From an uncultured Parabacteroides sp. (GTDB lineage: Bacteria; Bacteroidota; Bacteroidia; Bacteroidales; Tannerellaceae), in contig NZ_CABUOD010000003.1 in assembly GCF_902493135.1 (NCBI RefSeq), positions 62,001 through 126,000 on the forward strand: a stretch of DNA of 64,000 nucleotides. The letters are read 5' to 3'. A program made the translations under genes and the position numbers. This document shows, piece by piece, positions 51,227 to 60,306 of the stretch; position 1 is the first letter of the stretch, and every line of letters begins with the position of its first letter. The notes below the pieces were generated by a model. The model saw only the letters and a program-made list of their open reading frames with translations, ran no database searches and was not told where the DNA came from.

Positions 51227-54200
51227 TTACATTTTTACTTTTACGTTAATAGTACCTTCCAGGGCATCAACCGTGCCTCTAGTGTTTTCCGATATCTTAC
51301 CGGCAACCTCTTTGATCTCTCTCGTATTCTCGGCGATCCGATCGGTATTCTTTTCCACTTTATCTGATAGTTCGCGGATGGCCTTCACATCTTCCCAGCC
51401 TTTGGACTGCATATCATAGATCAGCCTCATTTGTTCACGGATCGGTTGCATACCGCCACGGATATCTTCCAACAGGACACGGACGGCCCCGGTCTGACCG
51501 GCCAATAGGTCGATGCTTTCTTGGGAGGCTTTGGCATACGCGCCTTTCAGGGAATTTTCAGAAACTTCTTCTTTCTCCGGCTCTTCCACCTTATCTTTCA
51601 TCAAGCTATCAGCCCAACCGAACTGCCTGTCAATCTCCTTTTGCAGTTCTTCCGCCATGTTATAGATATAATCCTGTTCCCAACCGGAAAGGACATTGTC
51701 AGCATAGAACTCCTTCAGCTTGTCACGGATCTTTTCCATTGCACCGGAAGATTCCGTTGCAGCCTTGATGGATTCTGTAACCATTTGGCGCATCATCTTT
51801 TTGACAGTATCCTTTGCCGATTCTGCCCGGTCTTCACCGGAAGCCCATGCTTCGGCTTGTGCGTTAGCGAAGTTGTCAATGGCGGATTTCAGGTCTTCAC
51901 CGAAGATAGCGTCCACGGCCTTCTCCTTGTTGTCCGCTATGACGTCGTTGATTTCCTCGATTTGTTCCTGCCACTCCTTGATACGGCTGTCATCAGTTTT
52001 TTTCTTTTTCTGTTCCTCTCTGATCTGTTGCTGGATTAGAACTTTCTGTTGCTCCAGTAGCTTGTTGTTCTGCTCGATCATTTTGGAAGCATCCTTTGAA
52101 TAGGCCTTCTCGATTGACTTTTCCAACTTACCGTAGGATTTATCCAATGTGTCGATCTGATCCTGCAGCCGCTGGATACGTTTCTCGTTCTTCTTGTCAT
52201 GGATCTTGGCGATGGCACCAGCCAAAGAGGTAACTACGCCAATGGCAGCACCGGCAGACGCACCGATCGGTCCGAACATGGAACCGGCTTTAGCACCGTT
52301 CATTGCAGAACTTACAGTGTCCATAGCCACGCTGAAACCTTCAGCTATCCCACCGAATACACCACCGAACGAATCTCCGAACTTCGAAAACGTATCAGAA
52401 AGGAATTGCCCGGCCTGCATGATCTCATTCATGCCCTCCTCTATCTCAGCCAAACCTTCTTTTAACTTCCTGGCATCACTTTCTGAGGCAAATACTTTTT
52501 TCAGGCCATTTGATACTTTATTAAAAGAGGTTTCCATTTGGTCGGCTTCACGGCGGACGTTGGCTATTTCATCTTTGATGGCCTTCAACTGATCCGGTGA
52601 CTTGCGAAGCACATCAAACTGTTCTTTGGTAATACCGAATGAATTATCAGATGAATATTCCCCTCTTTCAAGAAAAGACAAGAATTTTTCCGCTTCATCC
52701 GCAATGGCACGAATAGAGGAGATATTCTTTTTACTCATATCATCAAACAGCCGGGTGATGATGGAGGTGCTCTTTTGGGCTTCATTATCCACGTCTGCCA
52801 GTTCCTTCTTCATACCTTCTGCAAGGGAAAGCCGTTCTCCTTCCGTAGTAGCCTTTGCTATCTTCTCATTATAAAGTTCCGTGATAGCCTGACGCTTTTC
52901 CAAATATGAACCATATTCTTTCAGGTATTCGTTCATGGCGCGTTCTTCTGCTTCAATCTGCTCATGGGTAACATCAGATGTCGCATTTCCTAATTTGGCC
53001 CCGGCATTGACTTTTGCCATTCGAATCTCAACTACCTGTTCTTGTGTCAACTTTCCGCCTTGTGCCTCCTTCCATTCCTGTTCTTTAGCGAGTATGGCAG
53101 TTATTTCCTTATCGTAGTCAAGATTTATCTGGGCTATCTTCTTTTCTGAACCATCCTTCATTTGGTTGATCTCGGATTGCTGGTTCTGGAGACGGAGGTC
53201 GAGCAATTCTTTATAGATCGCCTTTTGCTTTTCGAGTTGTTTTTTCTGCTCATCCTCCATTTTTTTATCAGATGCTTTATCTTTCCCGGTAAGTGTAGAC
53301 ATGGCATCTTCGGCAGCCTTCAACTCTTTCGTTTTTTCTTCGATGGTATCTTGGACGGTCTTACCGGCTTCAGCGGTTGTCTTCCCTGATCGCAGATCGG
53401 ATAGTTCTTGCTTGAGAGTAACTATTTTCTCGGTAACTGCTTTTATTTCTTCAGATATGGAAGATAACTCTTTTTGGGTTCCATTCTTCTTCCCTTCATC
53501 TTCACTATTACCGGATCCGTCTTCAATACCAAATTTCACACGTGCTTTCTTGTCTGCTTCCTCTGTAGCTTTCTGTGCTTCACGGATATTATTTATATAG
53601 CCATGTAAAGATTGAGCCCAAATGCCATACATATTACTAACGACATTATTCAAATGACTTGGTATTTCTTCACCGACCATCAAAGCATTCTTGATTTCAG
53701 TATAATGCTTTGCACCGAGTTCATCACCCCATTTCCCGACCAGCTTATCGTACATCTCGTTTAGATTGTCAGACATTACATCGTCAAGGGCTGTGCTTTG
53801 TTCCTGCTTGAATTTTTCATATTGTCGAGCATCGAATGACCGTTGGATGGATTTGGTCAAGTTTTGGTATGTCTCATCCAGCAGACCGACCTTGTCGATC
53901 TCGTCTTTCAGGTTCTTGTCATACTGCCCGTATTTTGAGACAATCACGTCTCTTATCCTATTATACTCTTTCGTCCCTTTCGTGGTAGCAGACAATTCGC
54001 CTTTCAGCTTTGCCAATTCACGTTGATCAGACAAGGCGGCCTTATTCGACTCCTTGATAGCGTCATTCAGTCGGTTATTGGCTTTTTCCATAGCCGTCTC
54101 AGCTGTGACTACCTTGTAAATAGCCAATGACATTCCAGCGATTGCGGCAGCTGCGATAATATACGGGTTGGCAACCAACGCAGCACCAGCAGCCTTTAAC

Positions 54201-55243
54201 GATTTGACTAAACCCTGCTGGGCGATCGTCAATAATTTCGTTTTTGCGGCGGCTAAAGCTTGTGCGTCAGACAATTTATGTCCAGCAAGAGCCGCAAACT
54301 GTTGTTCCACGGCAGCTTGGGCTACAACAGCCGAATTAACCCTTTGCAATGCGGTAATGGTGATAAGAACAGCCTTATAAGCCCCATAAGTACCGACTAA
54401 TTCCAATACGATCCTTCCTATTTCCTCATAGTTCTCAACCAAATAAGAAGCACCGGACAAGGCATCATTGATGAATCCTTCCGATGATTTACCAATGTTG
54501 TTATACATTGTATCGATAGCGTCCTCTATATTGGATATCTGCCCGGTAATGGTTTTTGATTGTGCTTCCATAAGCCCACCGAACTTTCCTCCATCATTGG
54601 TCATGGCTTCGATAGCTTTTTGTACCTCAGGGAAACCAACCTTACCAGCGGTGACAAGCTCGCCGACTTTATCTTTTGCAACCCCAAACTGCTTGGCCAG
54701 TTCATCTGCCAAAGGAATACCTCTGCCTTGAAACTGCCGCAAGTCTTGAGTAAACAGACGGCCTTGCGTCATAGTAGTTCCATAAAGCCAGACAAGGTCA
54801 TTCAAGGGAATGGAAAGCCCGGCGGCGATGTCACCTAATCTTACAAGCGTGTCGTTTACATCTTCTGCGGCAGTACCGTAGGCGAGCAGCTGCTTGGCTC
54901 CATTGGCGACACCTTGAAGGTCAAACGGCGTTTTGGCTGCGGTATTAACAAGTTGAGACATCAAGGAACTTGCTTTCTCTTCACTGCCAAGCATAGTATT
55001 GAAAGCTACTTCCAATTGCTGGAACTCACCACGGACACGAACAACATTTGAAACTATTTCCTTCGCGGACAGAGCCACACCGAAACCAGCGGCAGCACTG
55101 GTCATTCTACCATACAGCTGTTCGATGCTCATACCGCTCTCCTCTATCTTCTTTGAGGTTGTAGCGACTCCATTACGTGCCTCTTCAAGCTTGCGTAGGA
55201 GATTGGAGTTATCACCGGTTATGTCGAAATGTAATCCAGCCAT
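51227..55243 (-). CDS. Tape measure protein
   Basis: 1338 residues. The N-terminal tape-measure domain is clear: 'RVRGEFQQLEVAFNTMLGSEEKASSLMSQLVNTAAKTPFDL', 'LVWLYGTTMTQGRLFTQDLRQFQGRGIPLADELAKQFG'. Hydrophobic stretches around 330-380 and 1035-1060, long coiled coils and a C-terminal coiled coil follow. It sets tail length and enters the host membrane during injection. At roughly 0.15 nm per residue the tail would be about 200 nm (rule of thumb), consistent with a siphovirus. Confidence 0.93.
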   Translation of the reverse strand: MAGLHFDITGDNSNLLRKLEEARNGVATTSKKIEESGMSIEQLYGRMTSAAAGFGVALSAKEIVSNVVRVRGEFQQLEVAFNTMLGSEEKASSLMSQLVNTAAKTPFDLQGVANGAKQLLAYGTAAEDVNDTLVRLGDIAAGLSIPLNDLVWLYGTTMTQGRLFTQDLRQFQGRGIPLADELAKQFGVAKDKVGELVTAGKVGFPEVQKAIEAMTNDGGKFGGLMEAQSKTITGQISNIEDAIDTMYNNIGKSSEGFINDALSGASYLVENYEEIGRIVLELVGTYGAYKAVLITITALQRVNSAVVAQAAVEQQFAALAGHKLSDAQALAAAKTKLLTIAQQGLVKSLKAAGAALVANPYIIAAAAIAGMSLAIYKVVTAETAMEKANNRLNDAIKESNKAALSDQRELAKLKGELSATTKGTKEYNRIRDVIVSKYGQYDKNLKDEIDKVGLLDETYQNLTKSIQRSFDARQYEKFKQEQSTALDDVMSDNLNEMYDKLVGKWGDELGAKHYTEIKNALMVGEEIPSHLNNVVSNMYGIWAQSLHGYINNIREAQKATEEADKKARVKFGIEDGSGNSEDEGKKNGTQKELSSISEEIKAVTEKIVTLKQELSDLRSGKTTAEAGKTVQDTIEEKTKELKAAEDAMSTLTGKDKASDKKMEDEQKKQLEKQKAIYKELLDLRLQNQQSEINQMKDGSEKKIAQINLDYDKEITAILAKEQEWKEAQGGKLTQEQVVEIRMAKVNAGAKLGNATSDVTHEQIEAEERAMNEYLKEYGSYLEKRQAITELYNEKIAKATTEGERLSLAEGMKKELADVDNEAQKSTSIITRLFDDMSKKNISSIRAIADEAEKFLSFLERGEYSSDNSFGITKEQFDVLRKSPDQLKAIKDEIANVRREADQMETSFNKVSNGLKKVFASESDARKLKEGLAEIEEGMNEIMQAGQFLSDTFSKFGDSFGGVFGGIAEGFSVAMDTVSSAMNGAKAGSMFGPIGASAGAAIGVVTSLAGAIAKIHDKKNEKRIQRLQDQIDTLDKSYGKLEKSIEKAYSKDASKMIEQNNKLLEQQKVLIQQQIREEQKKKKTDDSRIKEWQEQIEEINDVIADNKEKAVDAIFGEDLKSAIDNFANAQAEAWASGEDRAESAKDTVKKMMRQMVTESIKAATESSGAMEKIRDKLKEFYADNVLSGWEQDYIYNMAEELQKEIDRQFGWADSLMKDKVEEPEKEEVSENSLKGAYAKASQESIDLLAGQTGAVRVLLEDIRGGMQPIREQMRLIYDMQSKGWEDVKAIRELSDKVEKNTDRIAENTREIKEVAGKISENTRGTVDALEGTINVKVKM

Positions 55244-55299
55244 AGTATTTTCGTTATAGTGTTGTAGCGTACAGCCTCATACGCTTTTTAAATGGCTAT

Positions 55300-56010
55300 T
55301 TAATCATTCAAAAGTTCTCTTATAATCTCTTTGTTTTTCGGATCATCAGCATTGATGTAATTCTTATTGTCGAATATATGCAGCCGCCTCATCTCTTCTT
55401 TACTCAAAGAGATGGATTCTATCTTATCAGCCAACAGCATTTTCAAATTAGAATAACTAATACCCCATAACACATAATCTTTACTCCATCCATAGCGTTC
55501 ACATACAGGGTCTATCAACAGTCCATACTCGCTATGTCCGCCCAATGAAATAAACCCGCTATTATTTCTAAGTTCAGATATTTTATTCTTCAAATCAATA
55601 TCTTTGTCAATACCTAAATGATGGATATAAGATTCTATGCTGCCAAATGAAAGAATCACGATAAATAATGTAGCAAGCTCTTCACTATCAAGCCATTCAT
55701 TAAACAGAGAAGCCCTATTATCAATCTTGAGGTTATCAAGAATATCGTCCTTCGAGCAATATGTACTATAAGCTAATATCCGGCAAACAATATCCCGTTT
55801 CGACTCACATAACCTTAATGCTTCCATATATGGGTTAGCAGAAATTATCTCATCGTTTATACCCAATTCTTTGAAAAGCCTTAAAAGAAGATATGTTTTG
55901 CCTAATGTCGGATGATATATGTAGAAATGCCGATCACCAACATGAAAGCCATATGGTCTTTCAATGATGGTGTCAACGATATCCATTTCTAATAAATCCA
56001 TGTCTTCCAT
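55300..56010 (-). CDS. Tail assembly chaperone-like protein
   Basis: 236 residues, helical, without known catalytic motif. Position between tail tube and tape measure is where tail assembly chaperones sit. Its conserved-looking end 'CERYGWSKDYVLWGISYSNLKMLLADKI' fits the tape-measure chaperones of Bacteroidales phages. No clear programmed-frameshift site was seen. Confidence 0.55.
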   Translation of the reverse strand: MEDMDLLEMDIVDTIIERPYGFHVGDRHFYIYHPTLGKTYLLLRLFKELGINDEIISANPYMEALRLCESKRDIVCRILAYSTYCSKDDILDNLKIDNRASLFNEWLDSEELATLFIVILSFGSIESYIHHLGIDKDIDLKNKISELRNNSGFISLGGHSEYGLLIDPVCERYGWSKDYVLWGISYSNLKMLLADKIESISLSKEEMRRLHIFDNKNYINADDPKNKEIIRELLND

Positions 56011-56028
56011 GACGAATAATTTAATTAG

Positions 56029-56099
56029 AGCGGAATAATGGATTCAAACCATTGATTCATACTTGGTAAGTATGCGTGCTATCACTACACTAATCCCGC
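56029..56099 (-). tRNA. tRNA-Gly, anticodon ACC (phage-encoded)
   Basis: A full 71-base cloverleaf folds on the minus strand. Acceptor GCGGGAT/ATTCCGC (7 bp, one G-U), D-stem GTGT/GCAC, anticodon stem CATAC/GTATG with loop TTACCAA, 4-base variable loop, T-stem AATGG/CCATT with loop TTTGAAT, and discriminator U. No CCA is encoded. The bacterial glycine identity elements G1-C72, C2-G71, G3-C70, C35, C36 and U73 are all present. The D-loop A19 and T-loop U56 replace the usual G19-C56 pair. It lies between tail tube and chaperone genes. Confidence 0.8.
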
Positions 56100-56145
56100 A
56101 TAAGGCTGGTTTATCCCCCTACCAGCAAAGGGCGTCTAATTCCGC
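56100..56145 (-). repeat. Second tRNA-like 5' end upstream of the tRNA-Gly
   Basis: GCGGAATTAG at 56145-56136 nearly repeats the tRNA start GCGGGATTAG at 56099-56090. Its first seven bases pair perfectly with the tRNA 3' acceptor strand. The stretch holds a CTGGT/ACCAG hairpin but no T-arm, so it is a fragment, not a second tRNA. Confidence 0.5.
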
Positions 56146-56163
56146 TTGTCATTTTTATACCCA

Positions 56164-56844
56164 TTAAGCAGGGGCGGTGTACAAAGCTGCCACTTCAACA
56201 ATCTCGCCTTCTTTGACAGTGGCAGAGGTTTGCGTTGGCTTGGTCTTACCAGTTACATCCTTGTACTGAATGGTTGCACTTCCCTTAGTTGAGAAAATTT
56301 GCACTCCGCTTTTGTGCCAATCGGTTTCAGTGGATAGCTTCCACATGCCAGCACCACCATCACCAGAGATGACTACTTTAAGGCTGCCAGCACCACTAAA
56401 ATTTACAACTTCATGTTTTACCTGATTTCCAGTATTTGGCTTCAAGACATCAAAGGTGTATTTCCACTTCTTACCGTTTTCGGTATCGAATGTTTCTTCC
56501 TCAGACATCGTGGAGCGGTCGATGACGATGCCTTCAACCGTAGGATCTTCGGGCTGAAGCTTAACGGCATATTCTCCTGCAATAACACCATCAACATCTT
56601 CAACCGGCTTTGTGCGTCCTTTACCAGCACGAATTTCAAATTCAAAGACGTATGTATTGGCAGCATACTTAACTGCCTCATTCTCTCCTCCTTCAATCTT
56701 GGCTTCTCTTTTTGTGCCTTTTGTAGGTGTCAACTTTGTAGAGTTCTCTACCGGAGTAGGAATATCAATCCAAGTTGTAGGAGCTTCACCATTCGCTCCT
56801 AACTTACCAATCTTAATAGTGGGCTTTCCCCATGATAGTTCCAT
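56164..56844 (-). CDS. Major tail tube protein
   Basis: 226 residues. A beta-rich tube domain ('LSWGKPTIKIGKLGANGEAPTTWIDIPTPVE', 'YVFEFEIRAGKGRTKPVEDVDGVIAGEYAV') ends near 150, followed by a C-terminal Ig-like or decoration domain ('GAGSLKVVISGDGGAGMWKLSTETDWHKSG'). Position between tail completion and tape-measure genes fits. Confidence 0.75.
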   Translation of the reverse strand: MELSWGKPTIKIGKLGANGEAPTTWIDIPTPVENSTKLTPTKGTKREAKIEGGENEAVKYAANTYVFEFEIRAGKGRTKPVEDVDGVIAGEYAVKLQPEDPTVEGIVIDRSTMSEEETFDTENGKKWKYTFDVLKPNTGNQVKHEVVNFSGAGSLKVVISGDGGAGMWKLSTETDWHKSGVQIFSTKGSATIQYKDVTGKTKPTQTSATVKEGEIVEVAALYTAPA

Positions 56845-56849
56845 AATCT

Positions 56850-57248
56850 TTATTCATTTACTTGTTTATACAATAACTTATTATTGATGAAGTGTTCGTT
56901 TTTACCGTTCACTTCAAATACCCTTTGTTTATCCAACGTGAAACGGTAACTTTTTCCACGCCCTACTTTGAGAAGGTTATAGGCAATCTTACATAACTCA
57001 CGCAAGCGGATTGATTTCTCTTCTGCCTGTCCATCGCGCATATCATCCGGGACATAGATATTCACATTCACAAAAGCTTTCTGCATTTGACCTGCTTCAT
57101 TATCGAGAATCGAAATAACGATGTCTTCCAAATCGGAGTTGGCGGGGCGTCTTGTTTTCTTCAGCTTCCCGGTAACAGCCTTTTCAAGAGCAGATCCTTT
57201 GATGAATTTGTAAATATCATCCTTGATTTCAATGTCTGACTTCATCAT
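56850..57248 (-). CDS. Tail completion protein
   Basis: 132 residues from MMKSDIEIKDD. A GTG five codons upstream is in frame, but this ATG overlaps the previous stop by four bases (ATGA), the usual pattern in this operon. Contains 'VNVNIYVPDDMRDGQAEEKSIRLRELCKIAYNLLK', typical of head-tail connector or tail-terminator proteins of siphophages. Assignment rests on size and position. Confidence 0.6.
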   Translation of the reverse strand: MMKSDIEIKDDIYKFIKGSALEKAVTGKLKKTRRPANSDLEDIVISILDNEAGQMQKAFVNVNIYVPDDMRDGQAEEKSIRLRELCKIAYNLLKVGRGKSYRFTLDKQRVFEVNGKNEHFINNKLLYKQVNE

Positions 57249-57922
57249 ATTGATAATCCCCACAAGTTGAGTTCGTCACTACTGATTTGCACTTTAAGCT
57301 TTTTCATCATGTTGGGAAGTTCTTTCCTTGCAAACAATTCAGCAGAAGCGAGCACATTCTTGTTTTCCATAGCTTCTACAAGTTCGGCATAGTTCATTCC
57401 AGCAACCACAATAAGTGCATAACCACTCTTATATTGTTTAGCGAGTTCCGTAGCAAGTTCTTTGCCTTCCTTTATTCCATCAGTACCTTGTTTCACTTGG
57501 TTAAACTCTGAATACTTGATGATTTTACCATTATGAACGATTACATAGCCAATGGAGCTACGCAAGTTGCCTGATTGGTCAAACCAACTTGCTTCTTGCG
57601 GTCTGTCCTTTGCCTCAATAACGCACATCTCCCCAAGATAAGAAAGCGCACGTATGGTAAGCATATTGGCACGTTCAGTTTCTGCTTTGATAGCAGCATT
57701 GATTTCGCTCATCGGCGTAGTCATTCTTATACCCATAATTTTCTTCCATTTGAAACCATGAAGTGTATTGCCATGCCTGCTAAAATAACTTGAAAGTGAA
57801 TTTTTGGGAAATCCAAGAGACCGTTCAGCCAAAGCCATACTTTCATAATCGTTAATCAATTTTCCTTCTTTAGAAAATTGACGTACTTTTATTCTTTTAG
57901 AATTAGACTTATTTATACCCAT
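57245..57922 (-). CDS. HK97 gp10-like tail component with NUMOD-like N-terminal insertion
   Basis: 225 residues. Residues 64-225 (from 'MGIRMTTPMSEI') look like an ordinary phage tail/neck protein (gp10-like: 'NMLTIRALSYLGEMC', 'NLRSSIGYVIV', 'ELATELAKQYKSGYALIVVAGMNYAELVEAM'). Residues 4-62 look like a NUMOD1 DNA-binding module ('VRQFSKEGKLINDYESMALAERSLGF', 'LHGFKWKK'), normally found in HNH homing endonucleases. A 15-base direct repeat brackets the insert, and both possible starts are MGI. Either start could be used. Confidence 0.7.
   Translation of the reverse strand: MGINKSNSKRIKVRQFSKEGKLINDYESMALAERSLGFPKNSLSSYFSRHGNTLHGFKWKKIMGIRMTTPMSEINAAIKAETERANMLTIRALSYLGEMCVIEAKDRPQEASWFDQSGNLRSSIGYVIVHNGKIIKYSEFNQVKQGTDGIKEGKELATELAKQYKSGYALIVVAGMNYAELVEAMENKNVLASAELFARKELPNMMKKLKVQISSDELNLWGLSI
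57727..57741. repeat. 15-bp direct repeat, copy inside the gp10-like gene
   Basis: TTATACCCATAATTT, identical to 57913-57927, exactly 186 bases (62 codons) away. Confidence 0.95.
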
Positions 57923-57927
57923 AATTT
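57913..57927. repeat. 15-bp direct repeat, copy at the gene junction
   Basis: TTATACCCATAATTT covers the stop of the upstream gene and the start of the gp10-like gene. The same word recurs at 57727-57741. Confidence 0.95.
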
Positions 57928-58236
57928 ACAGTATGTTTGATACCTACTAAATCCTTTCACTTTATATTCACGCTCAATACCTCCAAGAAGAAATAGTTTA
58001 ACTTTGTCATCAATAGCGAACTCTCTGCAATCTGCATTAAGACGAACAATGGCTGAATACGTTCTGACAACACCATCTTCAAACTCTCTTTCCTCTGCTT
58101 TTCCATTGGGTACATGGCGGCACGGAATATCACCTTCGTAATGACTTTCGCCTTCGTGGTAATCTCCATTATCGTCTTCATATCCGGGAGTAGTCACAAG
58201 GTATTGAAGTTTGTGAGGTCTATCGTCAAGTATCAT
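57913..58236 (-). CDS. Head closure / head-tail joining protein
   Basis: 107 residues, mostly beta ('HKLQYLVTTPGYEDDNGDYHEGE', 'VVRTYSAIVRLNADCREFAIDDKVKLFLLGG', 'YKVKGFSRYQTYCKLWV'), like the small head-closure proteins of SPP1 gp16/HK97-type phages. The stop overlaps the start of the gp10-like gene. Confidence 0.6.
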   Translation of the reverse strand: MILDDRPHKLQYLVTTPGYEDDNGDYHEGESHYEGDIPCRHVPNGKAEEREFEDGVVRTYSAIVRLNADCREFAIDDKVKLFLLGGIEREYKVKGFSRYQTYCKLWV

Positions 58237-58238
58237 AA

Positions 58239-58562
58239 TTATCCTCCTACGTAAACAGTTGGCTCACCAAAGCATTTATCAAATTCTCCAATAGAGCGAT
58301 AGATTGAATTAGCAAGGTTTCTTGCTTCCTCAACCTTCTTATCGGACAAACTCATAGAAACATCTCCTTCTGTATAGTTTTGAGCTTGAACAAGACTTCG
58401 CAGACAATCAGCTACAGCACCTTTAAAAGGCTTGCTTTTAAAGATTTCAATGGTGCATTCATCATTACCATTAAGCTCTCTTTCAAGAAGGCGATTCTCA
58501 AAGAAGCCACTACTCAATTTGTAGTGGACTTCATCTTTCAGTGCTTGTAGGATTGTCTTCAT
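58239..58562 (-). CDS. Head-tail connector protein
   Basis: 107 residues, helical ('MKTILQALKDEVHYKLSSGF', 'AVADCLRSLVQAQNYTEGDVSMSLSDKKVEEARNLANSIYRSIG'). Size, helicity and position right after the major capsid gene fit a head-tail adaptor of the gp6/gp15 type common in Bacteroidales phages. Confidence 0.6.
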   Translation of the reverse strand: MKTILQALKDEVHYKLSSGFFENRLLERELNGNDECTIEIFKSKPFKGAVADCLRSLVQAQNYTEGDVSMSLSDKKVEEARNLANSIYRSIGEFDKCFGEPTVYVGG

Positions 58563-58565
58563 AGG

Positions 58566-59876
58566 TTACGCAGTTGCTTTATGGGGCTCAACAGCGGCTT
58601 TCAATGCAGCCTCCTGCTCATCATTCAAAGCATTGACTTTTTCTATCAGCTTGGCATCACTGATGTTGGCAGCAACACGGTCACCTGTGATAGTTTTCAA
58701 AGCAGCAATGAACTCAGGCTTCTTGTAAGTAGTTCCCCAGACAGTAATTTTCACATCGGTAGTATCTTTTTCTTCCTCTGTGGTATTTACTTCCTGCGCT
58801 TCTGAAATATCGAGAACATAGATTTGGTCTACATCTTCAATAATTGGAGCGACAAATGCCTGGCCTGCGGTGATTTCACGTAATGGATTGACAAGCGAAT
58901 ACTTGGAAATCAGTTTGAAAGTATCTACAAGATTGTACAATACGTTTTTAACAGGATTGGTCTGCTCGGCAAGACGACCATATACCAATGTACCAACAAC
59001 GTCATTACAAATGAAAATAAGACGATTGGCGTTCCAAGGTTTCTTAGGATTCTTTTTCCCGTTTTCTTCGATAATAACAGAGCGGTCAATGATTTTAAAG
59101 GTAATTCCATTATTATCATCTGCAAATGCCTCGTTAAACTTAGTACCTGAGGGAACAGGAAGGACGGTATCTTTAGTGAACGCCTGTCCGTTGTAGTTAG
59201 CGACAAGTTCTTTAGCTTCTTGAGTTTGGCGCAGCTTGTCATAAGTGGATTTTGCTATACAGATTTCGGTGATAGTATTACCATCGTCATCTGCTTTTTT
59301 AATAACACGTTTGATGTCCGATAATGAAATCTCGTCTTTCACGGTTGCGCCAAAAGTGTTTTCTTTGAAGTAGTTGAAGTTAAGTCTCATCAATGCGTTA
59401 GGATTATCTTCATCCTTGATAGCTACATATCCATTTGAAAGAGCAAACAAGAAGTTGTACTCGTTTCTTTCGTCAATACCAACAGAACAAGCTACGGCGT
59501 CATTAGCAAGTTTGCCTGCAATGGTTTTTGCATTACCACCTTGTGCTTCCATAACATTGATATTGTTAATGTCGGATTCCTTAAGAATCTTAGACATACC
59601 AATTTTTGGAAGTTTACCGTTGGCAGATGCAATGCTGTCACGTGTCTTGATAGGCAATTCGGAATCTACTGCCACAAAGTCAGCAGCTACATAGGTAGTG
59701 TTTACGCTTGTGCTTTCCCATTTGTTATCTGGAGAATACTCGGTGCGCAACATAGCTCCCTCTCCTTTGTGGAGATAGGTAAGTTTCTTATTTCTCTTAC
59801 CATTTACCTTCTCAATCAAACGTTGAAGTTTCGGGAAAAACTTAGCAACGTATCTCTGGAATAATGATTCATTCAT
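58566..59876 (-). CDS. Major capsid protein
   Basis: 436 residues. N-terminal 'QRYVAKFFPKLQRLIEKVNG', an 'ADFVAVDSELPIKTRDSIASANGKLPKIGMSK' segment and 'ICNDVVGTLVYGRLAEQTNPVKN' fit the Bacteroidales phage major-capsid family (HK97 fold). The last 60 residues ('VKITVWGTTYKKPEFIAALKTITGDRVAANI') form a small extra domain that could decorate the shell. It lies between a decoration-like gene and connector genes. Confidence 0.8.
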   Translation of the reverse strand: MNESLFQRYVAKFFPKLQRLIEKVNGKRNKKLTYLHKGEGAMLRTEYSPDNKWESTSVNTTYVAADFVAVDSELPIKTRDSIASANGKLPKIGMSKILKESDINNINVMEAQGGNAKTIAGKLANDAVACSVGIDERNEYNFLFALSNGYVAIKDEDNPNALMRLNFNYFKENTFGATVKDEISLSDIKRVIKKADDDGNTITEICIAKSTYDKLRQTQEAKELVANYNGQAFTKDTVLPVPSGTKFNEAFADDNNGITFKIIDRSVIIEENGKKNPKKPWNANRLIFICNDVVGTLVYGRLAEQTNPVKNVLYNLVDTFKLISKYSLVNPLREITAGQAFVAPIIEDVDQIYVLDISEAQEVNTTEEEKDTTDVKITVWGTTYKKPEFIAALKTITGDRVAANISDAKLIEKVNALNDEQEAALKAAVEPHKATA

Positions 59877-59893
59877 AAATTAGTCCTCCTTTC

Positions 59894-60286
59894 TTAGTCA
59901 TGTTTGAATACCAAAGTGGGGATGGCTGTTTTCAAAGCAGCTTTCAAAACATCGTCAATCGGATAAGGACTTGCAATGTCGTTAACCTCTCCACTATACA
60001 TAATGCCTACAAACGGCTCATCCTTAGACTTGGTAGATGTTGCTACACCTACATATTCACAATTAGCCGGAAGGCTAACATACTTACCTTCACTTATGCC
60101 AAGAGGCTTTTCTACTTCTTTATCATTATCGCGGATAATGATATGCCCACAACGAATAAACTCTTCTGTGAAATCAGACACATCGAGTACTCTTCCACCT
60201 TGATACCCTGCAATATACCTGCGGATAACAATAGGATCATTTCCGAATCCAAAAGATTCAATGGTACCTACATCTACTACACCCAT
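59894..60286 (-). CDS. Head decoration-like protein
   Basis: 130 residues, beta-rich with a Gly-Pro pattern ('VVDVGTIESFGFGNDPIVIRRYIAGYQGGRVLDVSDFT'). Its order scaffold-decoration-capsid matches other Bacteroidales siphophages. No membrane segment. Inferred from position and composition. Confidence 0.55.
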   Translation of the reverse strand: MGVVDVGTIESFGFGNDPIVIRRYIAGYQGGRVLDVSDFTEEFIRCGHIIIRDNDKEVEKPLGISEGKYVSLPANCEYVGVATSTKSKDEPFVGIMYSGEVNDIASPYPIDDVLKAALKTAIPTLVFKHD

Positions 60287-60306
60287 TTTTAATTTGATTT
60301 TAATTG

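Noticed and set aside
55244..56010. Programmed frameshift in the tail chaperone gene
   Set aside because: No clear slippery heptamer with a downstream extension frame was found; the single ORF is closed 56 bases before the tape measure.
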